From contig JAUFSD010000002.1 in NCBI GenBank assembly GCA_033030425.1, positions 3,100,001 to 3,164,000 on the forward strand: DNA of 64,000 bases, read 5' to 3'. The notes beneath the pieces are model-generated. The model saw only the letters and a list, made by a program, of their open reading frames with translations. It had not been told where the DNA came from and made no database searches. The position numbers and the translations under genes were made by a program. Below are positions 14,312 through 27,086 of this stretch, piece after piece. Positions within the stretch are counted from its first letter, which is position 1; each line of letters starts with the position of its first letter. Source of the DNA: Verpa conica. Lineage: Eukaryota > Ascomycota > Pezizomycetes > Pezizales > Morchellaceae.

Positions 14312-17106
14312 ATGGACAACTTTTCTGCGACAGCACGTCTTTTGCCAGGAGCTGGCGCACCCGTAGCTATTAGCGGTGGATTGTTTGACATCACAGCTAT
14401 CCCAGGGTTCGATGTTGTTCAAAAGTTATTCCTAAAGCTAGGGATGGACACAAGCTTATTAGGCAAGTGATTACTATATACAACTCCCACAGTCAGCTTG
14501 TTTTGTTTTTATTTTACTCTTCCCCCCCCCCACCTCAGACAATTGAAGTCTTCGACAGCAAGGCGAAACATGGGGTCTGCCGATTAATGAGTCAATGAAA
14601 GATTCTCCAAGGACTTGGCTAGATTGTTATCTAACTTTTTTTTTCTTTTCTTTTCTTTTTTTGATTACACTCGTTTCAGTTTCTCCACAGTTTCTTTTTT
14701 TTTTCTCGCGTTTTCCCTATGCTATAGGTCTTACATTCTAATACTCTCTCTCATGTTATAGTTACACTCGGAATGTCTCTTACGCTTCTCACGTCTCTTT
14801 TCTCATTTTTCACATATTCAATATCTTCTATAACGACTCTTACTCGTTTTATTTCGGCCAATCTGGTTTCGTCAGCAACGGTCCACTCCTCAGATGTAAC
14901 CTACCTATATGTCATGCGCTGGCTGGCTGTCAACCGTATATCTACCGATTGTCGACTCTTCTGCGTCACGAGTAGAAAAAACCCTATGAGCCACGCTGTA
15001 AAGCGGTATAGTTCGTATGGTCCATATGGTGATGGCTCAGCGAGAAATGACGACGACGACGACGAAGATATTGAAGGCGATGACAGCGGAGGCTGTGAAG
15101 AAGATAGACTCGGCCCGAAGCTCAAATACACACCTGCCCCTGGTAAGTTGATTCGTTTTTTCTCATATAAGATCTATTTTGGAGGGTGTCAGCAAGACTG
15201 TGGCTATGCGCGCACTTCACTAGACTAGTGGACCTAGTTCGAAATCCCTCACCTGCCATATGCGGTGAAGATTTCTGTTGTTATTTCGCTAGTTGTCACT
15301 CCCTCCCGAGACCTTATTCAGGGTGGTGGTGATCTTGCTGATTGCGAAACCCCCCTTGTACTCCCTTTTTTTTTTGTTTGTTTTTTTCCCTTGTTGACAG
15401 AACCGGATACTTCCTCTCTCTTTCGGGCTGAAAAGTTACTAACACGGTAAATCATAGGGTTTCTATATTTCTGGTACAAAAAGAATTTGATTGTCATCAA
15501 TCGTAAGCTGGATTTGTCGTACTATACGGGAGATATTCCTGATGAAACCATGGTAAGTGAAACCTGGATACTCTGCACGTAATCTTGCAGCAATTAAAGT
15601 ATCCTATAGGTCTTGACAACTATTGGCCGCTCGCCTACTCTCCTCCGTGAACTGCTTTCGGAAGCTCGCCGGGAATACCTCCTTGCGCAAGCAAAGAAAA
15701 CCATGGTTTATACAATCTCGCCAACACCGTTTGCGCAAAAGAACTGGGATCAAGGCCGTCACAGGCCTTCCCGCGAAATATCAACTGTCATCTTACCCCC
15801 TGAATCAAAGAAGGGACTTCTCCGCGATGTAAAAGAGTATCTTAATCCTGTTACAGCACGTTGGTACGCCCAGCGCGGACTGCCTTACCGCCGCGGGTAC
15901 CTATTTTATGGGCCTCCTGGGACCGGGAAGACTAGTTTAAGCCTTGCTCTTGCTGGGGAGCTCAAAGTACCACTCTATATCTTGAGTTTATCTACAGGAA
16001 GCCTTACGGATGAAACCCTCACAATGTTATTTGTGGGTCTTCCGAGAAAGTGCATTGTCCTGCTGGAAGACATCGACTGTGCTGGCGTCCAGCGAAACAA
16101 CAACCGCCAGATGGATGAAGAGTCTGACTGGGAATCATCTGACGAAGAACCGCAGTCTGACGATGACTCGCGAAGTGTGACTCCAAAAACGAAGTCTCCA
16201 AAAAGCAAAGAGAAAAAGAGGACCAGCAAGCCTGACTCCAACCCGCCGCCGCCGCCGCCCGGACCCCACAGACAACCCAGAATGTCAGTCAGCTTCTCGG
16301 GGCTTCTTAACGCTATTGACGGCGTTGCAAGCCACGAGGGGAGGATTCTGATCATGACAACAAACCACAGGGAGAGACTAGACCCGGCCCTGATCCGGCC
16401 CGGGCGGGTGGATATGCAAGTCGAGTTTGGATTTGCTGGTAAAGACACTTTAGGGGAAATTTTCCGCGAGCTCTACTCACGGGTGGACGGCATGGACTCG
16501 GCCACGATCGAAGAGGAGGAAGAGGTGTTTGGGGGCGAAGAGGAGCCGTTGCTATCACCTACTGAAAAGACAACTCGTAACGAAATGGACCGACAAACAC
16601 AATACACACAGACAATCACAGAGCTCGCAGAGAAATTTGCGAGGATGATCCCGGCTGATAAATTTACACCAGCCGAGATCCAGGGATTTCTGATGTCCTA
16701 TAAGCGAGCCCCCAGGCTTGCCATTCAGAATCTTCCTGCATGGCTTGATGCGAAACTTGCGGTAAGCGAAAAGAGTGGTCGTGGTAGAGCCAAGAGTAAA
16801 TCTTTGAAGAAAGTCCCGAAGGTTGTCAAGCCCGAAGAGATACCCGAGACAAGAAAGTCCGATATTGTTGCCACTCCGAATATTGGGCTTCAAGGGATGC
16901 TCGCAGTGATATCCAAAAGTTTTACTAGCGGATCCCCAATCAACTTCAATGATCCCGAAATGTTTCAAAAGTTAATCAAAGAAGTAGCTATGGAGCGGAA
17001 GAACAAGACAGAGGGAACCGATGGAGGAATTTTGTTGAACGAAGATAAGTTGAAGAAAGAGGTCAGTATAGTGGCAAACAGTGAGGCTGCTGCAGTAGTA
17101 GCGTGA
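14312..17106 (+). CDS. BCS1-like AAA ATPase
   Basis: This is a 707-residue member of the fungal BCS1-like AAA family, whose best-known member, mitochondrial Bcs1, folds and moves the Rieske protein across the inner membrane; the many fungal paralogues have no settled role. Exons: 14312-14462, 14762-15142, 15458-15552 and 15610-17106. The N-terminal part (about 1-210) has the family start ending in IPGFDVV, a hydrophobic segment and a BCS1-N region. The AAA domain shows Walker A GPPGTGKT (about 310-317), Walker B LLEDID (about 360-365), TTNH and arginine finger RPGR. An acidic, lysine- and proline-rich insert of about 60 residues sits between Walker B and the second half of the domain. Intron 1 begins GCAAGT after TTAG, so it appears to be a GC-AG intron. 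The C-terminal tail is lysine-rich. Confidence 0.9.
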
Positions 17107-17750
17107 AGGAGGATAAACACAGAAAACCCCAAGATATAGGAGACATCATGATTCGGTACTCGATAAAAGTAGTATCGTATTAAAAAAGCGGGCGAAAGGC
17201 TTGGAGAGCACAGGCGATGGTACAAGGAATCTCCTATCTAAAAGTAGACATGTAAATAAACGTATATGGTGATTTGTAATACTGGAGTAACATGTAATTG
17301 GTGCGTTTGAACTTGGTTTCTGTATTTATGATTTTAATGATGACCGCAGAATTAATACAATCCCATGACTATAAGTTATAGTAGCTATATAGCAACTTGT
17401 AAAATTCAATATTTTCTGCTCGGACCTAAACATAAGATCTTCCCCACACCCAGAGAGTTTACTGCAAGATAATATAAGCGCGAATAGCCGAGGATTATAT
17501 GTATATCCAACCTACTAATTACCACATCCCTCCAAAAGTGGGCAACACGAAAGAGAAATAAAATGATATAATTACTATAATGCTGCAGCCGGCCAGGCAG
17601 AAAAACTGCCTATTTAGGTGGCAGGTATTATATTTAAATAGGTCAAACTACTCACTTGCGAGACCCTTTATAACCACCCTAATTTTATCTCTCATTTCTT
17701 CGGCAAAGCCTAAAAATTATACAGACGCCTCTAATATCTAAACACAAATT
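17107..17750. other. Intergenic, no gene seen
   Basis: AT-rich sequence downstream of the BCS1-like gene. I see no open frame, RNA gene or repeat that I can support. Confidence 0.45.
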
Positions 17751-17940
17751 GAGGAGAGTGAGTACAGTGAGGAATTGACGGATGAGGAAGGGGATGATTC
17801 AGATGTGGAATTTGCTTTATAGGAGGTATAGAAGTATATTTGAGTTGTGGTGAACTGTTAGAGCTAAGGGCTGGAAGTGGAGGATTACCATTACCGAAAG
17901 GTTCATGTAATTAATGAGAAAAAATAAAATAAAATACAAA
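17751..17940 (+). mobile_element. 5'-truncated copy of the 54.3 kb retroposon
   Basis: The sequence matches the last ~190 bp of the element at 54304-55550. It includes the acidic C-terminal coding end, the TAG stop followed by GAGGTAT, and the 3' noncoding blocks TGTTAGAGCTAAG, CTGGAAGTGGAGGA and ACCGAAAGGTTCATGTA. It then runs into an impure A-rich tail (AAAAAATAAAATAAAATA). Similarity fades upstream of about 17751, as expected for a truncated reverse-transcribed copy. I found no convincing target duplication, so the insertion is old or my boundaries are imprecise. Confidence 0.75.
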
Positions 17941-20624
17941 CTCAAGTCATGAGATATCACTCGATTTATACACCACCAAAGCCCTGTGAAAATACAGAGT
18001 CGCCTCAAGTAGTCTTGATAGATTTAATAGGCTTCAAATCCCAATCTAAGATGACTAGGGCCGAAAGGAAGATGCGCAACGTATTTTCTATTCAATAAAG
18101 TATGCGACCGGCTTACGGCGTATTAGCTAGAAAACAGTTGCATTATAAAATAACTAGATCATATTCTCTAGGTTAAGAATTTGATCTATATAGCGTGCGC
18201 TATCGGAAAAGACAGCTCAGAGGAAGGCTACTGTCGGAAGCTCGACCATACAAAACCAGTTATAAACCACCCAATTGGCTAAATGAATCCTATAGTAATA
18301 ATATATGTTTAGAGGTGACGCAATAAACTAGTGCGGGGTAGAGAATCTCTAAGGCCTCATCAACCTTGTTAAAACTCGTATTAATTTTTCCATCAATTTG
18401 CACGTCAAATGGTTGCTAAATCAAGAACTGAGCCGAAAACGAACGTATCACGACTTAATCTGACCCTATGGAGTGACCCTGATCAGTAAACCGCCGAGAA
18501 GATCTCCCGCTTCCCGGTGAATCTGGAATGCAACGTGCATAGAAAGATAATATGTTCTTTTTTACCTTTGCTCCCAGCCCCCCCTCCCCCCTTTCGAGTA
18601 TTCAGCTACCCGTACTCCCGGGCCTCGGTTAGTAGATAAGTAGATTACGAGCCTAAGGCGGGAACAATTTCGGCGACTTTCCAGGGCGAAAAAGCCCCCC
18701 TAAAGGTACAAAAGAAGTCTTTTTTTCCCCCTCACGGGATGAATACGGAACGAACATATTGACCCTTACCTTGTAAGAATCTTGATAAAGAGTAATTACA
18801 GGCAGAATAATATATATATTGATGCCTTTGATGAGGGGCTACAGAAATTCTAGGGCTATAAACGAAATTAAAAACGGCGAACAACAAAAAAGCATAGCAC
18901 CTGCATATGACAGGTTCAAAAAAAAAATGATGAATCCAACGGTTTACTATCTAGAAAGTATCGAAATTTACATGGCAGATATGTATTTTATCCTTACAGT
19001 CCAAAATAAATGAATAAATAACCGTGATCATAAGAATCACTAATTAGGGTAAAAAGGTGTTTAATACCGTTAGTCTCTTTATTGCTATACAATGTACCCG
19101 AGCGTTTCTCTCAGCCCTGTATCTAAACCAATGTAGGGCTGGGTAGATATCTTGGTCTTGCTGCATGTAATACACCCCCCCCTCCACCCCCTCGACTTGG
19201 CTGCAGTGCTTTGACAGGGCCATAACCCCCCCATTGGTCATGCGCCATGGACTATCACAGGATTCTACCGGATTTTTTTACCTATTGGCACTGGAAACGT
19301 ACATACATCAAAATTAAAAGCCAACCCCCCATCCCTCATGCACACCTAAGTACGATAAGATATACTCTGTTTCTCAAGAATCATGCACATTCTTTTTTTA
19401 TTTTTTTTTATTTTAGATTGTGTCCCAGTGCTCAGTGCCAAATATACTGCTAAGAGGTTCAGCCTTGGGGTTTTGTGATTCATTTTTGTGTAGCGAACCA
19501 GGTCTAAATACCCTTGCATAATAATAATAAAGGAAGGGCGGCATTATCCTTTCACTTGCTGTAATCTCACAAAAAAAAAAAAAAAACGAGATCTGAGCCC
19601 TTTACATATTAAGGAACAGCTAGTAGGGTTGCACGGATTCAGAGACATCCCTAGGAGCGGTCCACGTGATTTTGTGTCATCATTTGTGGAAAACTAGCCA
19701 GGATTTACCCGGAGCACTTGTTAATTACCCAGAGAATCTTGTAGCCATTGGTGTACAATCAAACTAGATTTATCTTTCTTTACATATAACATACCCCCGC
19801 TCCCCCCATTTAGAGCTTGATCAGAATACAGGGGGGGTTTGCTATATCGAGTGATAATATATGATCATGTTGCCCTCTAAAATAACACTCTTCCTATCAA
19901 ACATGTAAAAGAGTCTTATAAAAATTGGGCCTAGCTATAAAAGTTATAGTGCTTCTTAGAAGGAAAATCCTATTGGTTGTATAGGAAGCTGGCTGATATA
20001 TATATGCGTTCACTGGTCGGAGAAACACTGCATTTAGTTGTCTCAGTAAACACATGGAATAGCTATTTCTACCACTACTATTGAAGGTCTCCAAGAATCA
20101 CCGGCCCCTTCTACCACGACAACATACACAAAAATAAATAGAGAACATAAGACTTTCACTGGTCTCATGTATACCTTAGCGACGCCTGATTTGTTCCTTC
20201 TATCCAAAATAAGCAAATAGTCAAAAAATACAACTTCTAAGAATATTGAAATGGCCTCCCCCAAGAAGTGCCACATAAGATCGATAAAACCACAAACTCC
20301 TGCACTCCTCCTTTTGTGCAATACTCCCGTTACCATATCCATAACTACTTAAGAATTCCCTCTGCGCCAAGATAAACACTCAAAGGATTTTTCAGAAAAC
20401 AAAAAAAACACAATAGGAAACACTATGAGATATAGATGTTACATATACATGATACCTACTGTATAACAACTCACACAACACTCCGACCTTCGAACAAACT
20501 CCTAGGGAACGCCATTTAAAAAAGATAAAAAATATTGTGTAAACTAAAACCATGAGACCTAAAATAAAGGAAAGACATTACCCGTTTCAACGACCAACTT
20601 GATTGCCGCGCTCCGCGATTGAAT
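17941..20624. other. Intergenic, no gene seen
   Basis: AT-rich region with homopolymer runs, including an A18 tract near 19571. No open frame with a recognisable domain or splice structure is present. Its right part is the 3' flank of the Zn2Cys6 gene on the minus strand. Confidence 0.45.
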
Positions 20625-23600
20625 TTAACCAACTTCGTCTGGGGCAGCAAAACTACTATCCCAGTATGGAGGGATATACTCTAGACAATGCAGGTAGCTA
20701 AGATTATTCATATTGACACTTTCACTCATGATACCATACCCAAAGCTTCCTAAACTATTACCAGGCTGAAAAACCCCATCGCTATAACCGCTACTCATAA
20801 CAATCCCATCCATGCTATGCCCATGATTTTCATCCCCGTGGTGTTCATGATGCTGTTGCTCAAAACTTGGCTTCTGGCCAGCGCCGCTAAGGCCAAGTAG
20901 CATCTCTGCATCTGATGCCGGCGTCGACCCCTCAAGAGAGTACTTCGATGCCGGGGAAGTCGTTGGGGTCGAGACCCCGTGCTGTTCGTAACCATTGTGG
21001 GGGTGCGGTTGTATCCCACTTCTGGGGTCATGCAGTGCTAATGCTCCGTGATGTGGAGTCGCTGCTGTGAACTGATTTTGTTGTACCTGACTATGCTCGT
21101 TATTGGGGAAGAACCAGGTTATATTCAAGTTCGGTGAATTTGTCGTCCCTGTTGCGGACAATCCAATGGCTGCTGAATTGAGTAATCAGTCTTGTTATTA
21201 GAACTATGATTAAAGAACAAACCTTGGTGAGGGTCGCTGTGGGTACTGCTTCCCAACGGTGATGTCACCGGCTCCGGGATACAATTGTTACCGAACATGC
21301 TATTGGGGGGAGGGAATGCCGATTGAAAAATATCCTCACTCTTTACTGGAGGACCTTTATCTCCAATATCCCTCTGGGTTCTGCCGCGGAATTGACCTAA
21401 TATGTTGGGAGTCCAGTGGACCTCAGCACTTTCCATCTCTTCCACGGTATACAGAAGTGGGTCAACAATTCCCTTAGCCTTCTGGTCAAGGACTGTCAGG
21501 ATATATCTGACCCCTTCCCAGTACACCTCTAAACCCTTTAGCGCTTTGTAGCACTTTTGGTAATTTCCATGTGCCGCTTGGGCTAGTAATCCATGCTTCA
21601 TTTGAGTCTTAGAATAATCATCCGTATTGCTCTTATTCTTGGAATCTGGAGAAACTATATCACCCCTATACCCGATACCAGTAGCACCGCTGCTACTGTC
21701 AGGCGAACCTAAGTCCGTAGTTGGCGGTTTACTTAAGCTTCTGGGCGATATAGTCTCGATGTTGCAAAACGTAAGCGCACTAGATGCTTGCGACACTCCC
21801 GAAAAGGGCGAAGAAGATCTTGAAGTAGGATTCGAGGAAGATTGTGTCAAGCCCTCCTGCAAAAATGCACAGGCAGCAATATATATGGGCTGACTAGTGA
21901 AAGGGTTCCCATTGACAGCCCTCGGATCAATTAGCTCAGCGAACGACAATATATCTGAGATTGTCTTGGCTGAAGACATTGAGAGCTCGTGGCTATTAGG
22001 AAATAGCTGCTGTACTTTGCCTTCGAACGCAATCAAGAGTGTCGGGCGGTGGAGCAGCACGATCAACGTATGGAACCAAATATGAAGAAGTAGGAACACA
22101 GAGCCCTGGTTTGTCGAGCTGTATTGCCGGAAATTTGGGACGCTAAAATGGAGGTCTGGTGAGAGCCGCTGGTAAATAACTGTCAATTCCGTTTCCATCT
22201 CCGATAGACGACCAAAGGTATTGTTTGTGATTGTACCATTTAGCAAATCCGTGATTCGACCATAGAGATGGACGATCTTAACCAGTGCTGGGAAAGGTGG
22301 AGGATATGCCGAATTTGTCTCTTCCCTAGGAAATTGAATCCCGACCTCTTTAGTGCGTATTGTTACTGGTCGACCTGTACCAGAAGATATGACCCTATCC
22401 AGAAAGAAAACTGCCCAAAAGGTATCAGTCCTCTCTCTTTCTTCTATTTCAGCCTCACTATCCTTCTCTTCTCCTTCCCCCTCCTCCTGTTTTTGCACTT
22501 CATGCCCCATCTTGTCCCCATAACTCCCTTGATCTTCACTACTAGTGCTTTGACTTCGTATTCTCATCCCTTCCTTCCAACCCTTCGCATCTCCTCGCAT
22601 CTCTTCAGACTTATGCAACCCCAAATCCTGTGCCATCCTAATAGCAATTCCCAAAAACATCCACAGCCCACTATCGCGGTTACTCCCAAACTCCACATAT
22701 GCTAACAAGATACAAGCTTGCACAGTTGCAAGGTTAGGGCAAGCAAATGTATCAACTACCTGGCTTTTCGCCCTGTTGGCAAACGCCGTACCGTATTCGC
22801 ACATCTGACTGTATTGAGGTGCTTTCAAGCCCCCAGCTTGCGCTGACGTCATCTTTAACAATGGGTGATCCGAGAACCTTGCCGCAACTGCACAAACTGC
22901 GTCTACCAATATTACGTCCACCTGCTTCTCCGTAACCTTTCTTATAAATGTCTCCCATCTTAAAAATGGAAAGTTGCATCCGAGATGGTCAAAAAAGATC
23001 TCGATCAGATGAATTATCAACGGGTTATTTGGCGCGGAATCGCTTGGGTCATAGAATGGGATCTCCCCAAGTGTGCCGGAAGTAATCGCAGGTGCTGGTG
23101 TAGAGTTGCCAAGCGTAAATGTCGATGTGGAAGAAGTGCCGGGTGAGTTTACACTCATAGAGTGGCTCATGAGACGAGGCCTGTTCGATAGGCCTTTGAC
23201 TTCTACGACCATCTGTTTATAACCGGGAACTATAGCTGTAGGTCCAAAATATCTGAAGTATGGTATCCGATGTGCCAAACGTTGCGTGGCTGGAGGCGTT
23301 TGATCTACAACCAGAGGCTAAAATGAGCACCAGAGGTTGAAAACATATATCGGCCGATAATGAGATGAAAGCAAACAGGGAATTCAAGGGGGGTCTTTAT
23401 GGGATATAAAAAAAAACCCCATAATTGAAAAATAGTAGACAAGGAGAACAGTTAAAGGAGAGCACCAACATCTCAAAACGGGGCTAGGCCCCTCGACTGT
23501 CAATCCGCCCCCACTTCTTCCTCCAACTCTGCTATTTTCAATGCCCCAGTCATTGCCTTTTCCACCTTTTCCATGATAATCGACCGGCTTTCGCTTCTGC

Positions 23601-24798
23601 GATTTTGTCCTAGTAGGCGTGCTTGTATCGAGTGGTCCACGACGGTGACTCGGCAACTCACATTGTTGTGAAGTTGGTGAGACGCACTCCTGTGGGCTTC
23701 CCCGATCCTGCGGAGAAGTATGTGTAGCGAATAACGGTTCTTTTAGCGTTAGTTTTTCCGTCGGTGTGGTGACTACGGGAGTGGGGGTTGATTTGGAAGA
23801 GACCTGGCGATTATTCTGCTGCCGCTGTTGCTGCTGCTGCGGGATTTGCGATAATGTTGACGGGGTGGGGGGGTCCGAGTACCCTAGGCAGGAGTGGCCG
23901 TTCTGACGACATGTATCACAGATAGGTTTCTCACCAGTACAACGAGTTTTCCTTTTGCGGCAAGTCTGGCACCTTTTAATACAGCTCCATAATATGGCAA
24001 GCAAGTTAGCATTGAAATGTGTAACCAAGCTGAAATAACTCCCCGATAAAGTACACTTCCTATCAATGCAAGAGAAAATAATGTATGCATGAATATTTAG
24101 GGATGACGAAAGGACATATTTTGTCTATCGGTACGGATATCAAAACCCCGCAACTCCTATTCGATCGCGGGGCTTATGTGTGGGGGAGGGGGGGGTTGAA
24201 AAGAGTAGGTAAAGAAAAAAAAGAAAAGAAGCAGAAGAAAAAAAGAGAAGGGATGTCTTTGTTTTTCCCTCCACTCCTTTGGGGAAAAGCCTTCTATCTT
24301 ATTTCTTACTAGCCTGAGGGGGATTGTGCGGGAAGTTACGTACGCGGCACTTATTCTCCTCCTCTTAGCAGGCGGCAGTCCATCATTTGCCACAAACCGG
24401 ATTGGTCTCGTAAATGTCGGCATGGCATGGGTGGACTGAGGAACAACCACGGCTGCCATAGACTGCTCAGGCGATGCTGATGACGGCAGTGGATGTGTAC
24501 TATGATGTCGATACTCTGGAGACTGGGCAGATGCTGTGGAGGAGTCTGAGATATGTAGAGTAGTAGTAAGAGGAAGTAGTGAAGTAGGAGTGGGGGGGGG
24601 GAGTGAAGGATGAAGAGGGGATGCAGTAGCAGACGACTGGAGAAAGGGATCAGCTGGGGCCGAGGAAGATGAATTCAAGACTTGCTCTATCTTTATGTTG
24701 GAAGATGACCGAGATGGAGAAGTTGAGGCTGAAACGGAGGAGCAAGCAGTCGCTAGCAGCGGCATTTGAGAGATGTGAGCTTCTATATGTTCTGTCAT
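20625..24798 (-). CDS. Zn2Cys6 fungal-specific transcription factor
   Basis: The 1195-residue product is a nuclear sequence-specific regulator of the Gal4 class. Exons on the minus strand: 24798-24344, 23972-23470, 23304-21223 and 21172-20625, total 3588 nt. Residues 1-150 are Ser/Pro/Thr-rich and end in a basic KRRRIS. The zinc cluster follows at residues 153-180: CQTC, RKRKTR, C, then C-DT-C and C, with spacing CX2CX6C-X6-CX2CX6C. The first intron falls exactly before its first cysteine. A conserved block YFRYFGPTAIVPGYKQMVV leads into the fungal middle homology region, with LGCNFPFLRW, MAQDLGLHKSEE and FFLDRVISSGTGRP. The C-terminus is Gln/His/Ser-rich and probably activating. The exon 2/3 join (donor gttggt, acceptor ttgtag) is the least certain. 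The target genes cannot be told. Confidence 0.88.
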
Positions 24799-27086
24799 GA
24801 TTGATTGATTGGTCTTTTGCGGTATTGCACGTGGGGGGGGGGGAAGACCGTTGTCAGTGGAATCGATGACCCACTTATGGCAGAACTCTTGGAGTAGCCA
24901 GCAACAAGATGGCAAACAAATGGATGATTGAGGGATCTCTATGAAATAAAGATGAAATGTTAGATTATGATTCAAATGGAATCTTCTCCCCGTGCTCGGT
25001 ATTCCCCGTGCAGTCTTGGGGGAGGAGACACGATATGAAGCCGCGGAGGTGTGGCGGGCACGAGATAGGGTTAAACGAAGAAAAGCAGACAAGACACAGA
25101 GCACGGACAGATGTGTACTCCATGCATGTATGTACCTAGAGTATGTATGCGTGTGTGGGTTATATATCTATGCTTGGATCAATGTATAGTGCCCATGATA
25201 TAGTATATCGTGCACGTCGGATGGTAGGCCAAGCTGACACAAGCTGCGCACTTGACAGAACAAGAGAATTGTATAAGAGCAATGCTATGAAGAGGAGGAG
25301 GACTGAGGACTAGAGGGAAAGGAGGGAAGAATTGGCGGTAAACCGAGTTTCCCGGCAAGAGAAGGAGAAATGTTCCGTGACGCAACACCCGAGGCGTGAG
25401 TAGCCCTCTTGGCCCAGGACTGCGGGACCGACAGAAGCCTGGTCTCTTCTGGATCCAATCTTCTCGGCCTTGCGCGGTCCGCGTCCGTCTTGGACTAAGC
25501 CCCGCTTAGCCCTGAACCTCTCGTCGCAACACTATGGGAGATTCCTGGCTGGTCGTGTGCGTTGGTGTATTGTCCTTCGAGCAAGGTGATTGGCTAGCTG
25601 ACTGTGCGGAAAGAAGCAAGTAAATAACCTTCAGAACGGAAAATTGCTGGCATCAATATATACACTTTTGTGGTTGAGGAGATATAGAGGGATCTGCGTA
25701 ATATCCTCCCCCTCTTGTGGTGAGGAGTCTCGCACACTCAGGCGCACACACGCCCCAACAGCAAGGTTTTCTCTTAAGTGCAGGGCAATTTCGCTTAGGC
25801 ATTTGATCTGATCCTTGCGCTCCGCACGTGGCAGTGTGAGAAAAGGCGGACTCTTTATCCTGGGGTCCCCCCTGGTCTGTGGGAGATCATCCATGGGCTT
25901 CTTTGACGTCTCCTCGCTTGGGAGTAATCCCTACTGTACTGAGTGAAGTGTGGGGTTATTAGGTGCGGCATGAGCTCTACGTCGGTTTATTACGTGGGAA
26001 CTCCATTGAAGCAGAAACTCAATGCGTTTGTCCGATCCAGATAAAAAAAACACTTACACATTACTTAATGACCGCTCTAGAAGTTACCGGTATCCTAGCC
26101 TGAGTTGAATTGAGTGGTCTTGATATGTTTAATCTTGGCAGTATAGCTAACCAGTTGAAACACTGTTCATGAATCGGCCACCGTGAGGTGAGGCATCCGT
26201 GTTATGCATCGAGGCTCGAGCTGTGCAAAAGATGCTGAGATCCTCGGGTCACATCGAATCTTTAAGAACTCGTGGTTTTATTAAGCCACACCCGGCTCCC
26301 GAATACTCGCACCTATGGAGCACTCGCGCCCGTGTATACTGAATGCCGTTCTCTCTCTCCATGATCCCCCCCCCCCGGGGACTCCCATGAGCAAGACACC
26401 GCTGAGATTTTCACGCCCGCCGAATCGCCCACCGGGTATCAGCCCAAACTGAGGATAGCGGTCCCAAGAACCGAGTTCACTCTCACCCAGCCGCCGGGGT
26501 TCAATGACGGCCCAGGTGCATGATGGAAAGTCCCCAGCGTCGTTGTTAGGTGTCTCACCCTCACCGCCCGCATTGCCCCCGCATCTTGTGCGAGAGAGAT
26601 AGGCGACTTAGACAAGACGTTTCAAACTCCAGACAGGTCCCACTAGAGTATTTCCCAGCAAGATCTCATCCCCCCCCACCTTTGAGGTGCTTGGGGTACT
26701 GCATGTAGTTTATAGAATATGTGCCGTACATACGACCCACATAGAACTACCAAATTTCCCCGTGAAACCTAATCAGGGCAAGAAACAAAAGAAAAGGTGC
26801 TATGTAAGGGAAACATCTATCATTGCTTGTTGCCACACTGGTACACCGCCACCTCCGCCTCGGACTACATAACTGAGCCTCAGCCTTGGAAAAAAAAGCT
26901 TGGTATTATTACGCATCACACGAAACGGGTTGGTGGTCAACCCAGAGAACTTGAACTCTGGATAAGATTTCTTTTACTCTTTCCCCACCTCTTCACAGCG
27001 CCGCAATTCTTCTTTCATCATTCCTGTCCTAGTAGATATCTGGTTGCCCGTCAATCCTCGATTCAAGAATTCTTTTAAAAAAAGGC
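24799..27086. other. Divergent intergenic region
   Basis: This 2.3 kb stretch separates the divergently read Zn2Cys6 gene (-) and the pogo-like DNA-binding gene (+), so it should hold both promoters. A G-run lies at about 24833-24843, close to the Zn2Cys6 start, and pyrimidine-rich tracts lie near 25270-25380 (minus strand) and 26350-26380. No coding region is supported. Confidence 0.45.

Noticed and set aside
14044..14373. Open frame of 109 codons overlapping the start of the BCS1-like gene
   Set aside because: It is in another frame than the family-typical N-terminus and has no recognisable sequence; it reads through the pyrimidine-rich leader.
19571..19587. Poly-A tract as possible retroposon tail
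   Set aside because: The upstream 300 bp match neither of the two retroposon families in the window, and no flanking duplication was seen.
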